This document shows, one piece after another, positions 1 to 11,074 of a DNA stretch of 43,848 bases. The first letter of the stretch is position 1. Each line of letters starts with the position of its first letter. The stretch lies in NCBI GenBank assembly GCA_040357565.1, contig JBDODJ010000090.1. One strand, given 5' to 3'. A model generated the notes under the pieces. That model did no database searches. It saw nothing but the letters and a program-made list of their open reading frames with translations, and was not told the DNA's origin. The stretch is from Cercozoa sp. M6MM. Its lineage: Eukaryota > Endomyxa: Ascetosporea. The translations under genes were made by a program, and so were the position numbers.

Positions 1-418
1 GTCACACTGAGTGAGTGTGCCCACGTGGCCACTGAGAGTGCACTCCGGGGGGGGGGCCACCGGGGCCGGGCCGCCCCCACCCTGTAGGGACAGCATGGAC
101 GGCGGCGAGAGTGAGCAGAGGCCGAACGACGATGACGCGGCGTTGGACCTGGTGCTGCGACGCGCACTGTCGCTGCTACTGTGCACGTGCCTCGACGGCA
201 GCGTTTCTTCACTGCCACTGTTCGGTAGCCACGTGCTATATCTGAGTGCGGGGACAGAGATCAATAGGCACCATGTGCACACGTGTGTGTGTGTGTGTGT
301 GTGTAGGTCAACACCCGTGGCTGCGAGAGGGACCACGTCTGTCGTGGGAGGAACATGCGGCACGTGCCACTCGGAGTGCACTCTCAGTGGCCACGTGGGC
401 ACACTCACTCAGTGTGAC
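1..418. repeat. 47-bp perfect inverted repeat at the window edge
   Basis: Bases 1-47 are the exact reverse complement of bases 372-418. The right arm lies inside a coding exon on the plus strand; the left arm starts at the first base of the window. The arms are separated by 324 bp. The pairing stops abruptly after base 47, where the left side runs into a poly-G tract. Because the left arm begins at the very edge, the repeat may continue outside the window. A fold-back (chimeric palindrome) assembly artefact at a contig end is the simplest explanation, but a real local inversion is possible. Confidence 0.9.
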
Positions 419-1000
419 GCTGCCGCGGTATCATCGCACCGTCCCTGTGACACTGCAGGTGCTGCTGTCGCTCCTGCTGTCCGAGGGACATGTCGCCGAT
501 GATGTCGGGTAAAACTACTCCTCCCACTCCGCACCCCTTTACCCCTCCCCCCTCCCCTGGCAGAGTGACAGAGGCACTGGGCCGACTGGCCTTTGTGCTG
601 GCCAGGCGCGGCAACGGCGACGTACTAAACGAAGTGCTGGCCTCTGCGGTGCCGTCGCTGCTGCCGTCCTTCCCGGCCACTGTGCACGGCATGCTGTGCG
701 CTGCCTTTGCGCACGTTGCCGCCTCTGGCGTCATGCACCGCTTCAAGTGTACTGGCATACCCATACCCACATGGATATATATATATGTATATTTCTTTCT
801 TTCTTTCTATTTGAACCAATAATGTAGAGATATATGTGTATATGCATGCAGTGCTGGCTCGCAAGGCTGCTGCTCTGCGACGCGGCCACGTGACGCCGCA
901 GGAACTGCAGGACCTCCTGCTGAACGCTGTGCCGCCCACTAGCACGCCGAGTGGCTCGCCCACCGTGCACCTGGAGGACGACGTCGTCGATCTCACCTAG
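94..1000 (+). CDS. C-terminal part of an unidentified helical protein
   Basis: Four exons fit in phase: 94-224, 307-508, 564-748 and 852-1000, ending in TAG. Introns are 55-103 nt and GT-AG; the first holds a short GT microsatellite and the second is C-rich. The product from the ATG at 94 would be about 222 residues of leucine- and alanine-rich helices, as in ARM/HEAT-type proteins, with an acidic end (LEDDVVDLT). I do not recognise the family. The reading frame is also open just upstream of the ATG, after a possible acceptor at base 86, so this may be only the 3' end of a longer gene. The inverted repeat at the window edge makes the true 5' structure unreliable. Confidence 0.5.
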
Positions 1001-1209
1001 TTGATCGCATGGGGACGAGGGTTGATGTGCTCGCACGCTAAAATACCCCTCTGATACTTTACAGTACGTCACGTCAGTAGCAAGACTGAGAGCAGTCGAG
1101 TGGCAACCACTCGACCCAGCAAATCTAGTATAACGCACCCTTAAAGTCAGTCAGTAAAGCAAAACTGAACCACTTGAAACCCCTTGCGCTGCTCGGCGCG
1201 GTTGCTGGC

Positions 1210-4200
1210 TCAGTCGCTATCGTCAGAGTCGGAGTCAGAGTCGGAGTTGGAGTCAGAACCCGAACCAGAATCAGAGCCAGAGTCGGAGCCAGAGTCGGAG
1301 TCGGAGTTGTCGCTCGGCTTGGAAGACGTAACGCTCTTCTTTTTGGCGCGTTTCTTGTCGGGTTCGTCGTCCTCGTGGCTCTTGTCCTCCTTCTTTGGTC
1401 GGCCTCGCTTCTGTCAGAGTGAGTGTGTGTATATGTGGAACTGCAGAGGTACGAGAGGACAGTACCTTGGAGTGCGTAGGCAGCTCAATGCCGAGTTCCT
1501 TGGCGCAGGCGCGCACGAGGATCATGACACGTTGCTCGACGTCGCTTTCGGTACGCGACTTGGCATAGAAGTCTGTGCACACAGACCCTTGATTCCGAGC
1601 GGACTGGATCAACAGCGGACAGGAGGAGAAACGCACCGTGTCGCAGCAGCGGGTGCGTGCGCATGTGCACGAGCACGTTGGTCCAGTTGCCCCAGCCACA
1701 GCGCAGTACCGACACCAGCAGCAGTCGGTCGCACGTGAGCGACCAGCCGAACGTGGTCTTGATACGCTCCGGGTTGCAGCGCGCGTGCTCCGTGCTGGAC
1801 AGGTCGATGTCGGAGAGGCGCCGCACGTTGCGCAGCTTGCGCTGGATCACGTGGAACTGCAGCTCGCTCTTGCGTCGCTTGGCGGCGGCACGCTGGATGT
1901 CGGCGATCCACTTGTCCGACCCGGGCACTTCGGCGTGCCTCTTCCAGAAGGTCTTGTGGTAGCGCCGCACCTCGGCCTCGGTCAGGAAGTCCTCCACTTC
2001 CTTCTTGGACGTCGACTCGTCCTCCTCCTCCTCCTCCTGTATATGCATAGGGTATACGGTAGACGGTACGGGAGTAGGGGAGGAGTACCACGACAGGCGT
2101 GATCTCACTCTGGAAGGCGTCGCGCACGGAGGCAACGATCTCGGAGACTGCGTCCTTGCCGTGTCGCACCATGGCACGCACGAACTGCCGCAGGTGCCGC
2201 ACGCGCCAACGTGGGAAGCCCGAGCGGCGCAGTCGGTCGGCACGTGCCAGTTCCTCGTCGGACGGAAAGTCGCTCTGCTGACGCCACTGCTCGCGCAGCT
2301 GCTGCTCCTTGCTCTGCTCGGACTGTGTCGGCGACGACGTCGCTGTCTCTGCCGCGGGAGGGGTCTCTGACTCTGCGAGTAGGGGTAAGAGGGGGAGTAA
2401 AGGAGATAGAGAGAGAGAGAGGGGGGGGGGGGCAAAACCGTAGTGTTTCTTCTCGAGCGCCTGGTAGCGCACCATTGCGTCGTGCTGCTTCTGCTCGATG
2501 CGTTCCAGTTCCGCGAGGTTCTCGTAGAACTGCACACATATTGGTCAAATGAAAACGGCCAACAGAGAGTGCTGTCCGCGCGGACGAGTGTACCTGCCAG
2601 GGTGACCGCTTGGGTCGGCGCCACTCGCCAATCTCGCGGAAGTGCTTCTTCTTCTTCTGCTTGGACGGCGTGCCGGCCTCGCTGGATCGAATCGCCAGCA
2701 TGCGACGGTAGTACTCGGCCTCGTTTAGAGACTGGGATCGAGGGGGTAAAGAGGGTATGGAGTAAAGAGGTGGGGGGGGGTAAACCTACCTTGAGCTTGC
2801 TCCTCGCCTTGCGTCGCTCGAGCTGCGGCATGAGGAACTGCTGCGCCAACAACGCCTGGTTGGCACGCCTGCGGTCGCTAAAGTCCTCGTCGCCGACCTG
2901 TTCGGGGTGGAGTAAGGGGGTTAAAGTGTAGAGGTAAAGGGGATACAGGAGAACAAGAGAGCGCACCTGCATGGACGAGATTGACGTGTGCGAGAAACCA
3001 TCGTCCATCAATGAGAAAGCCTCCTTGTCCACGCCGACCTTTTTCTGTACGTGTGTCCAGTATTTGTGTCCAGTATTCGTGTCCAGTATTTGTGTCCAGT
3101 ATTTTCATATCAGAAAAGAAAAATACAGACTACACAGTGCGGACAGTGACAGGTCTACCTTGATGGAAGCGACGAGATCGTCGTGCTTCTTCTGTGCACT
3201 CTCCAGCAGCTGCTCAAACGCCTCCTCCGTCATCACCTCCGACAGGTCCTATTAACACACACCGACATACACACATATACAGAACAGCCGCGTTCCTTGT
3301 TCAACAAAGCTACGCCAGCATCTTTGTCCTTGTTGAAGGCAGCTGCAGCACCGTGTCTCACCTGCTCAAAACACATAAAATAACGCAGCCTTAACTAAAT
3401 TATAAGAAAATTATAAAGCCTCGCCTTACCGCTGCTAGCAAGTCCTGAGCACCGATCGGAGCGTTTAGGCCCTTTTTGGCGCTCGTTGTGACACCGCCCT
3501 ACAGTCAGACACTCAAAGTTACCCCAATGGTATTTTTTTGGCAGAACTGACCTGGATGACCAAGGCGTCCAGACACAGTTTCGCTTGCGCACGCTCAACG
3601 ATCTTCTCTTCCACCTGCACTTTTATGTTGGTGTGAACAAGGTGGGCAACGTCAGAGGTCAGAATTACCGAATCCTGGGTGACCAGTCGGTACACAGACA
3701 CAGGCTTGGTCTGCCCGATACGGTGCGCGCGGTCCATGGCCTGCAGGTCCTGCTGCGGGTTCCAGTCCGAGTCGAACAGCACAACGACATCGGCAGTCTG
3801 CAGGTTGATGCCCAGGCCACCTGCCTGTGCACAGGGAGGATCCATGTGTTGGTCACAACATCACAACAAAGGGTGCAGCTAAGTAAGGACGGGGAGGGCA
3901 AGGTACACGAGTGGACAGCAAGAAGCAAAAGTCCTCGGAGCCGTCTTTGTTGAACTCGTCTGTTCAGGACAAGAAACGCACAAAATACAACAAAAACAAA
4001 ACAAGAAAAGCAACAACGAACCCATGCGCTCCTGCCGGTCGATCTGAGCCGTGCTGCCGTCGATTCTCTGTGCGTTAAAAATTGTTAGTTAAAGGGGCCT
4101 TAACCCCTACTTAAAGGGGTGCCTACCTGGTAACTGTAGCCACGCATAGCCATGACATCCTCAATAATGTCCAGCATCGAAGTCATCTGGCAGAACACCA

Positions 4201-6531
4201 GCACGCGCGAGCCTGGGGAAGGAAAGGTAGGGAGGGGTACAGGAGAAGGAAAGGTAGGGAGGTAGAGGGGGTAAAGGGTAGAGGGGGGTAAAGGGGGTAG
4301 AGGGGGGTAAAGGGGGTAGAGGGGTAGAGGGCACCTCTTGCACGACAGCGCCGCAGCAGCAGATCGAGCGCCTTGAGTTTGCCGCATGCGTCCACCAGGT
4401 GTTCGCCGAACGGGTCCAGACTCCGGTCCTCGACGCCGTCGAACAGGTACGGGTGGTTGCACAGCTTGCGCAGCTGCATCAGCAAGTTCTTCAGCCGGTT
4501 CTTGCTGCTCCGGTGCAGCGAGTTTATCAGCTCCAGGTCGCTGCTCAGGAACTTGACGTACAGCTCGCGCTGCACCTTGGACATCGGCACCGTCAGCTGC
4601 ACACGCACACACACACACCACCCAGTCAGTCGGTCAGTCATTTAGCAAGTCAGTCAGTCAGTCAGTAAGTAAGTCAGTCAGTAAGTAAGTAAGTCAGTCA
4701 GTCACACGGAAAAATACAGGAAAATATACGAATACAACAATACAGAAAACTGAAATACAAATACACCGAAAAAACCTCACAGTTGTATGACACAAATGAA
4801 AGATATCTGGAACAGGAAAAACGGAAATACGAAAAACACCAACGCAAAAAGAAAGAGGGGGGGTGTACATGAAACTCGGTTTTGGCGGGCAGCGGATTCT
4901 TAAGGTCGCGCTTCAGTCGGCGCAGAATGAAGGGTCGCAGGATGCTGTGCAGGCGCGACACGACGAGCTTCCGCGCGGAGCTGTCGGTCGGCAGGCGGAA
5001 CCACTCGGCAAAGTCGTCGGCCGAGTTGAAGAGCGACGGTGCCAGAAAGTTCAGCAGTGCCCACCTGCGGGGGGGGGGGGGGGGGCCTACCGAGGTAGTN
5101 NNNNNNNNNNNNNNNNNNNNNNNNNNNNNNNNNNNNNNNNNNNNNNNNNNNNNNNNNNNNNNNNNNNNNNNNNNNNNNNNNNNNNNNNNNNNNNNNNNNG
5201 GGGGGTAAAGAGGGGGTAAAGAGGGGGGTAAACAGGGGGTAAACAGGGGGTACAACTCGTGCAGGTTGTTCTGCAACGGCGTGCCCGTCAGCAGCAAGCG
5301 ACGCCGCGTCGGAAGCTGCCGCAGCAGACGCGAGATCTGCGACGACGCGTCCTTCAACTTGTGCGCCTCGTCCACCTGAGGGGTCACGGGGGGGGTAAGA
5401 CGTATAAGGAGGAGGATAATAGGGGGTAAATAGGGGGGTAAAGAGGGGGGTAAATAGGGGGGTAAAGAGGGGGTAAAGGGGTAAATAGGGGGTAAAGAGG
5501 GGGTAAATAGGGGGGTAAATAGGGAGGTAAAGAGGGGGTAAAGAGGGGGCAAAGAGGGGGTAAAGAGGGGGTAAAGAGGGGGCAAAGAGGGGGCAAAGAG
5601 GGGGACAAAGAGGGGGGTAAGATACAACGAGCACGTCAAAGTCGCACTTGCGCAGCGAGGAGTGAAACTTCTTGACCATCTCGTAGGTGGTGACGGCCAC
5701 GTCCCAGTCGCGCTCCTCGGCCACCAGCTGCTCCTTCTTCTCTAAGGCAGGGCAACAGAGGTCACACAAGGGAATAATAAAGAGGAGGGGTTACAGGTAG
5801 GGATACTACAGGGGGGTCAAGGAAGAAGTACCGGCCTGCTCGGCCTTGTAGGCGTGCAGCTGCAGCACTCGCAGCGAGGGACACCACCGGTTGAGCTCGC
5901 GCACCCAGTTGGAGAACGTGGACAGAGGCACCACCACGAGGTGCCCACTGGCGCCGCCTTGTCGCTGATGCTTCAGGTAGCCCAGCAGCGAGATCGTCTG
6001 CAGTGTCTTGCTGCACTCATATATACATACGTACACATAGTACCCCTAGTCCCATAGGCTGAGGTACCCCAGACCCATCTCGTCGGCGAGAATGCCACTG
6101 GCGTCGTTGTCGTACAGCGAGATCATCCAGTTGAGCGCCTCGACTTGGTAGTCGCGCATCGTGCCGCTCTTGATGAAAGGAGGCGACGCGTCGAACCGAT
6201 GCACGGCGGCATCTTCCTCCTTGCCTGCTACTCGGGACAACAAGATATCCCAGACGACACAGGCCCTCGCAGTAAAGCAGAGACACTACCCTCCAGTAAC
6301 TCTGCGTCATCTGCTTCGGTCGCAACGTGTCGGTGGCGACCCTAAGAATGACTAGCATGTTGATAGACTCTATAGATGCAGTGGGTACTGGGGAGGGAGA
6401 CTGGATACCTGTGCGTCAGGCGCGTGCTCGCCGCGCATCTGCTTGAGCACCAGCGAGTGGAAACTCGCAGTCTTCTGCAGCAAGTCCTCCAGTCGCTTGA
6501 GCGACTCCTGCGTCAGCTCCTCCTCGTTCAT
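1210..6531 (-). CDS. ISWI-type SNF2 chromatin-remodelling ATPase
   Basis: This is a nuclear ATPase that slides nucleosomes. Twenty-four exons splice in phase into about 1085 residues, close to the family's usual 1000-1100: 6409-6531, 6290-6341, 6068-6224, 5832-6010, 5626-5741, 5254-5375, 4869-5064, 4335-4596, 4127-4212, 4022-4067, 3907-3959, 3669-3824, 3552-3614, 3430-3498, 3281-3361, 3159-3248, 2967-3044, 2790-2897, 2594-2731, 2439-2529, 2089-2372, 1637-2036, 1466-1572, 1210-1410. Helicase motifs read [12 protein letters not shown], Walker A ADEMGLGKT (near residue 110, split by an intron), DEAH (near 210), [28 protein letters not shown] and [15 protein letters not shown]-like segment (about 790-840) and a SLIDE-like segment ending in [14 protein letters not shown] follow. 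The tail has an AT-hook-like KRGRPKK and a Ser/Asp run. ISWI is favoured over CHD or SWI2 because SANT-SLIDE is present and no chromo- or bromodomain is seen. The start at 6531 is the first in-frame ATG after an acceptor; a 5' leader exon ending at 6664 is possible. Confidence 0.93.
5100..5199. other. Assembly gap (100 N)
   Basis: One hundred Ns lie in the ISWI intron 5065-5253, next to a 16-bp poly-G run and G-rich GGGGGTAAAGA repeats. Flanking exons splice in phase across it, so no exon need be missing. Confidence 0.98.
5376..5625 (-). repeat. Intron made of telomere-like TTTACCCCC repeats
   Basis: On the plus strand this ISWI intron is a degenerate array of units such as GGGGGTAAAGA and GGGGGTAAATA; in the sense of transcription it reads CCCCCTCTTTA. 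The same unit fills neighbouring introns 5065-5253 and 4213-4334. The array supplies the polypyrimidine tract before the acceptor at 5376. Confidence 0.85.
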
Positions 6532-6833
6532 GTGTGCGCCTACACCGGGGTCAAACTCACTCCAAAAATGCCAACTTGGCGCCTTTCTTTCAATTCTTAC
6601 AAAGACTAGGCGGCTTCCCGTACTCGTACCTACAATAGACAGTCGGCCAACACACGCACTCACCACTTTCGGGCGTCTCAGACACACTCACAGTTTTGGA
6701 GTCACACTTTGGGGAATGTTGTACTTTTTTGTATAAATTGACAGTCTTGAGCCGGTATTTTTCTTGATCGTTTACGAGCTGTGTAGCAAGTTTTTTTGCA
6801 GTCTGACGAACTAAACAGACTTTAGCAAGCAAT
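6532..6833. promoter_or_regulatory. Divergent intergenic region, ISWI / SDR
   Basis: About 300 bp separate the ISWI start (minus strand) from the dehydrogenase start (plus strand), so it must hold both promoters. A possible non-coding leader exon of ISWI ends at 6664 (donor GTGAGTG). No classical core element could be assigned with confidence. Confidence 0.4.
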
Positions 6834-8402
6834 ATGGGAGCAGCCAGTACGGCGATCGTCAAGGAGCTGTTGGAATTCTTGGTGAGTGGACATCCCAGAC
6901 CGAAGTTGCTCTTCGCAAGCTTGTGTCTTTGTAGATCCTGGTGATCGGACCTCTGGTTGCTGCCGTGAGCTACATTGTGTAGGCTTTCCTCTGTTTACGC
7001 GGGATTTGTCTTCGCATCTGGTGTGCGGGATCAGAGTGTACCTGCCGATCATTGTGGTCGGTTGGGTGAAAGAGCGCGTGCGACCCAGCAAGTCAAAAGT
7101 GGTCACCCGACGTGTTGCCATTGTTGGTGCCTCTAGCGGCATCGGTCGGGAAACAGCATTGCACTGGGCACGCCACACCGACGTTTCACTTGGTATTCTA
7201 CCCTGACATTGTTGGTCAGTGTCCGCAACCAGCGTGCTGTCTGCAGTGCTCCTGGCACGTCGACAGGAAGTGCTGGAGCAGGTGGCCCAAGAGTGTCGCG
7301 AGGCAGGCGCCAACTCAGTGGCAGTGCTGCCATGCGATGCGAGTGACTTCTACTCGATCTCGGGCAAGCTGCTGAGTGCCGACGACGCCGCAGCCATCGA
7401 CACGGTGCTCGTGTGTGCTGCTGTCTCGGAAGTCACCGTGGCGCGCGTTGTCAAAGCACGCGACGACGCAAACTTTGGTGTGTGCTCTGACTAGTCTCGA
7501 TAGTGATTGCAATATACCCCTTTGACAGACAAGCACATGCGCATGCTCCACCTGCACAACCGGATCTGGCGCGACGTGACACATATCAACGTCAGCGCAG
7601 CCACCAACGCGGCACTGGCATTGATGCCGCGCATGCGAATGCGCCGACACGGCGTTGTTGTTTTCGTGGGCAGTCTGGCCTCCTTGGCTCCGCTGACTCG
7701 CTTTGGTACACTTGTGTCTGGACTACGAAGACACTACAGCACGCACCCTTACAGTTGTAAGTTTATGTGTCCTAGGTATCTACGGTGCCACCAAGGCGTG
7801 GATGATTCGCTTCGCTCACGCACTGCGCGCACACGTTCGCCACGACAATGTTCACGTGTGCCACGTTCTCGTGGGACCCGTGGAGTACCACTTGCTTCGC
7901 TTCAACACAGTTTTTAATTTTCCAAGCGTGATAATGCAAATGCCTTGTTGTGCCAGTACGGGCATGCAGATCGACCGCAAGAACCTGATCACAGGCACCG
8001 CAGCTCCTGGAAAGGTGGCCAAACATCTCGTTGACGTTGCTTCCCACGCTGACTTGGCGGTACATGTGATAGTTGCTCTCTGTGACCTGTGTTAGTAGCA
8101 GCTTGTGGTGAATAGTTCTATGCGGAGACATGCACGCATCCATGGTGGCAGTTCGCTGTGTCTTTCCTGAACGCAATTCCTCCCCAGTGCTTTGCTTGGC
8201 TCGCTAAATGGTACAGTTACTGTAGTTGCGTACCTGCGCGTTTCAAGTTCTGTGCTGCAGGCGCTTGGTGCCTGCCGACATGGCTGAAATGGAGGACACG
8301 AAAACTCTGGATACTTTGCTGTTGGAGCAAGGTGGTGCACTCGCCTGGACCAGCGATACGCCGGCTTCTAGTGTATCACATGAAAGCGAAAAACTCGACT
8401 AA
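6834..8402 (+). CDS. Membrane-anchored short-chain dehydrogenase/reductase
   Basis: An NAD(P)-dependent oxidoreductase of the classical SDR family, nearest in layout to DHRS7/11-beta-HSD-like enzymes of the ER. Exons: 6834-6881, 6935-6978, 7035-7192, 7247-7477, 7529-7705, 7776-8059, 8188-8210, 8261-8402, giving 368 residues. The N-terminal exons encode a hydrophobic anchor. The Rossmann motif is VAIVGASSGIG, the basic LLARRQE after beta-2 suggests NADP(H), the active-site Ser lies in VGSLAS, and the catalytic Tyr/Lys in GIYGATKA. The last two small exons rest on phase agreement only; reading straight on from 7776 would instead stop at 8095 and give 325 residues. The substrate (steroid, retinoid or sphingoid ketone) cannot be told from sequence. 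Confidence 0.85.
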
Positions 8403-8681
8403 TTTATGCTGGTGGCGATAGCTACAGTAACACACAACTGAACTGAATTCACTGATGATCCATCCATATCCCTATCCGTATTCCATCCGGGACCATTTTG
8501 AGTCGGACTAACTTAGAAAGGCAACAACTGAAAAACCGGGCACTGTCAGTTCAGCTACTTTTCGCAGGCCTAGTCTGCTGGTAACTTCCTCTATTCGAGC
8601 TACTGACGCCGATATTGATGACTAAAAGTACAGTCACGACATTCCCTACGTACCATCGTTCAGATGCAGTACATCACTGAC

Positions 8682-10279
8682 TCAGTCACTCGTTGGCGCA
8701 CTTGCTGTAGCCTGCGGATGACTGTGAGACACGAGCTTCTGGAACAGCAGCGACAACACCTTCTCCCGAGCCTCTCTAGTGAATTCCGATACGTCAGTCG
8801 GCTCATCGCTCGGCTGCAGCCGCGTCGTGGGAACAACGAGCTGCCTAAAGAGTTCCCTTTCTCCTTTTGTCTGATCATCCGAGTCGCGTACACTCAGTTC
8901 GCGCCGAATCGAGACCGGCTGCTTGACGAGAGACGGAACTGTAGGTTGTCCGGGCGAATGAGCGACATCGAGCAATCGTTCTCGACCTGAAAGGGCGACG
9001 GCGCTTTGCTTGCGCTCGTCCTCTTCTGCCCTAACCTCTTCAATGGCGTCAACAAGAAACTGTTCAACGTCGCTTCGCTCTTGCAAGACAATTCTCGCAA
9101 GCCGTCGTACTTCCTCAAGCTCTCGAGCTTGCACTGTCTACGAGCATACCCACACAGTATTAGGCTGGCAAAAGAAGTCGCCGTCACGGCTCTCCAAGAA
9201 GCAAATTGCAAGGCGGAAAATACTGAATGCTTGACGGCTATTTCGGCATCTTGGAGAGGCTTCGCTACTGCCTGCTGCAGCTGTGCCTCGTGTCGAAGCT
9301 GCTTTCGTCGCAATTCAAGTTTCAGCCGTTCAATTTCGCGCCGCGATTCTTCAAGGGCCTTTCGGGTTTCAATGAGCTTGCTTTGGAGGACCCTCGACTT
9401 TCTTTGACTCAAGAAGGCACGTTGCTCCGACAGTTCGGCGTCTCGTATCGCCGCATCTCGCAGACTGGTCATTTTCTGAAGGCGAGCGTCCAACTAAGCA
9501 TGCAGAGGCTATAGAGCGAAAGTATGAGTATTTTAGTGCGAGGAGCGGAACTCACTTCGGCAGACTCACGCTCATGAAACTTGAGTCGCGCATGCAGTTT
9601 CTTGTTGTCGGATCTGAGCGTTTCTGATTCCACATCAAGCGCTTGTCTCGCTTCGACGTCGGCCCGTTGTTGTATGGCAGCGATCCTTTTGTCAGCAGCG
9701 TCTTGGATCGCCTTCTTTTCGACCAGAAGTTTGCGCTCCAAGTGTTTCAGTTCCTCACCGAAACGCCTCGCCTGAGCTTGTATTGTTCTTTCGGTTGCCC
9801 GCTGGTGGGATTCGACACTTTGCTTCTCGCGCTTAAACTCGTACACTTCATCGAGCTCTTTGCGGAGCTCCTGCACGCGCATCGTTAATTCTGCAGCGTG
9901 GTCTTTCCAGTGGTTCACCTCGGCATCCTTTCTGTGACATATCTCAGCGGCGATCTGATCCTTTTCAGTTTTTTCTCGCCTAATGAGCTCGGAGCACTGT
10001 CGGCGTAACTTTTGAACTTCTTGGCTCTTTTGTCGCAGCTCGTTTTGCAAGAAAGATATCATCTCCGTCTGCGCAGGCAGTCCAAACACACCAAATTATG
10101 GAGACGTGTCTACGCTGAAAGAAAAGAACAGTTGGCAGTACCGCTCTTTGTTCGCTTTGACGCAAGCGATTACGAAGGTGCATTGCCTGGTCGGCTTTGT
10201 CAAGAAGAACGTCCATTTGCTCCCGTTGCATCTCTCTTGCGCTTTGAGCGCCAAATTCTTCCAGCACCTGTCTTTGCAT
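8682..10279 (-). CDS. BBOF1/CCDC176-like coiled-coil protein
   Basis: Four exons, all in phase 0 (10142-10279, 9556-10068, 9224-9493, 8682-9137), encode 458 residues. Nearly the whole length is heptad-rich coiled coil dense in Glu, Lys, Arg and Gln. It ends in a conserved-looking segment with RIVLQERSDVEQFLVDAIEE and, near the C terminus, FTREAREKVLSLLFQK. This layout and those segments resemble basal body-orientation factor 1, which in animals helps align ciliary basal bodies. The assignment is from memory of the family and other axonemal coiled-coil proteins remain possible. If correct, the organism builds flagella. The start is the first ATG in frame (MQRQVLEEFG); upstream codons are open but lack another ATG. 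Confidence 0.6.
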
Positions 10280-10551
10280 TTTAGGTTCAGTTTCGCCCCC
10301 AAATTCGCCGCAAACAGCTGCGTGCAGCAGCGGTAGGCAGCCAACCACTCTTAAGATCTCTGCAGCGAACGGCGGGTTTCACGTTTCAAAATAACTGAGC
10401 GGCCGAGCATGGAAGCGTTTCTTTAAACGACGGTAAAATACCGGTAAACTCGACGCGAGTTCACTTGGGTGTGCGTGATAAATTTATAACTGTTTGTACC
10501 TGCGTTCGTGTTTGTCTTTAACTGCAAAATCCCTGCTCTCTGTTTAGACAC

Positions 10552-10639
10552 GAGAGTGGTGCGCAAACCACCTCGAATACTATGTCGAGTCGCAAGAGAG
10601 TGGAGCGCAAACCACCTCGAATACTATGTCGAGTCGCAA
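10552..10639 (+). repeat. 44-bp tandem duplication containing a start codon
   Basis: Units 10552-10595 and 10596-10639 are identical except for one base (T versus A at unit position 9). Each contains an ATG in the context ATGTCGAGTCGCAA, at 10582 and 10626. The second ATG opens a 67-codon frame. Confidence 0.9.
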
Positions 10640-10829
10640 CAAAAAGGCAACTATTTCATGTGAGCTTCCTCTCTCCATCTGTCGCAACGAAACGTTATTT
10701 TTCGACGTGTCTTTGGTTGGTCAGGGACCCAAAGTTACAACAGTACTGTACGACTTGTCTCAGATCATGTGCGTTTTAGTTTCATCAAAGCCCGAAAGCC
10801 TCCCGAACGTTGTGGCGTGCCTGGGGTGA
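10626..10829 (+). CDS. Short uncharacterised ORF or first exon
   Basis: An ATG at 10626 opens 67 codons beginning MSSRNKKATISCELPLSI and ending at TGA. The N-terminal two thirds look protein-like, with strand-forming residues (LFFDVSLVGQGP). A possible donor GTGCGT near 10768 would end a first exon there, but no downstream exon could be joined with confidence. It lies between the BBOF1-like gene (minus strand) and the PrsW-like gene (plus strand). It could be a small gene, a 5' exon, or noise. Confidence 0.3.
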   Translation: MSSRNKKATISCELPLSICRNETLFFDVSLVGQGPKVTTVLYDLSQIMCVLVSSKPESLPNVVACLG

Positions 10830-11074
10830 GAGCGTACGTGGGTGACCCGAGCGGCCTTTGGGGCTCCGATAGGCGCGTGTTCTTGACTGTGGCAAATCTT
10901 TCTTCGGTTGTTCCGAGACGGCTTGGTCACTGTCGACGCCGATTAGTCGCTTGATTTGTTGTAGGGACACCGTCTTTTGTGTAGCTATGTAAGACTGCTG
11001 TCAGTGTCACCCGTCATAGACTTGTTTTTGATTGTTCGCCTACAGGTTCACTTTATCCGAAGTACGACTGAACA

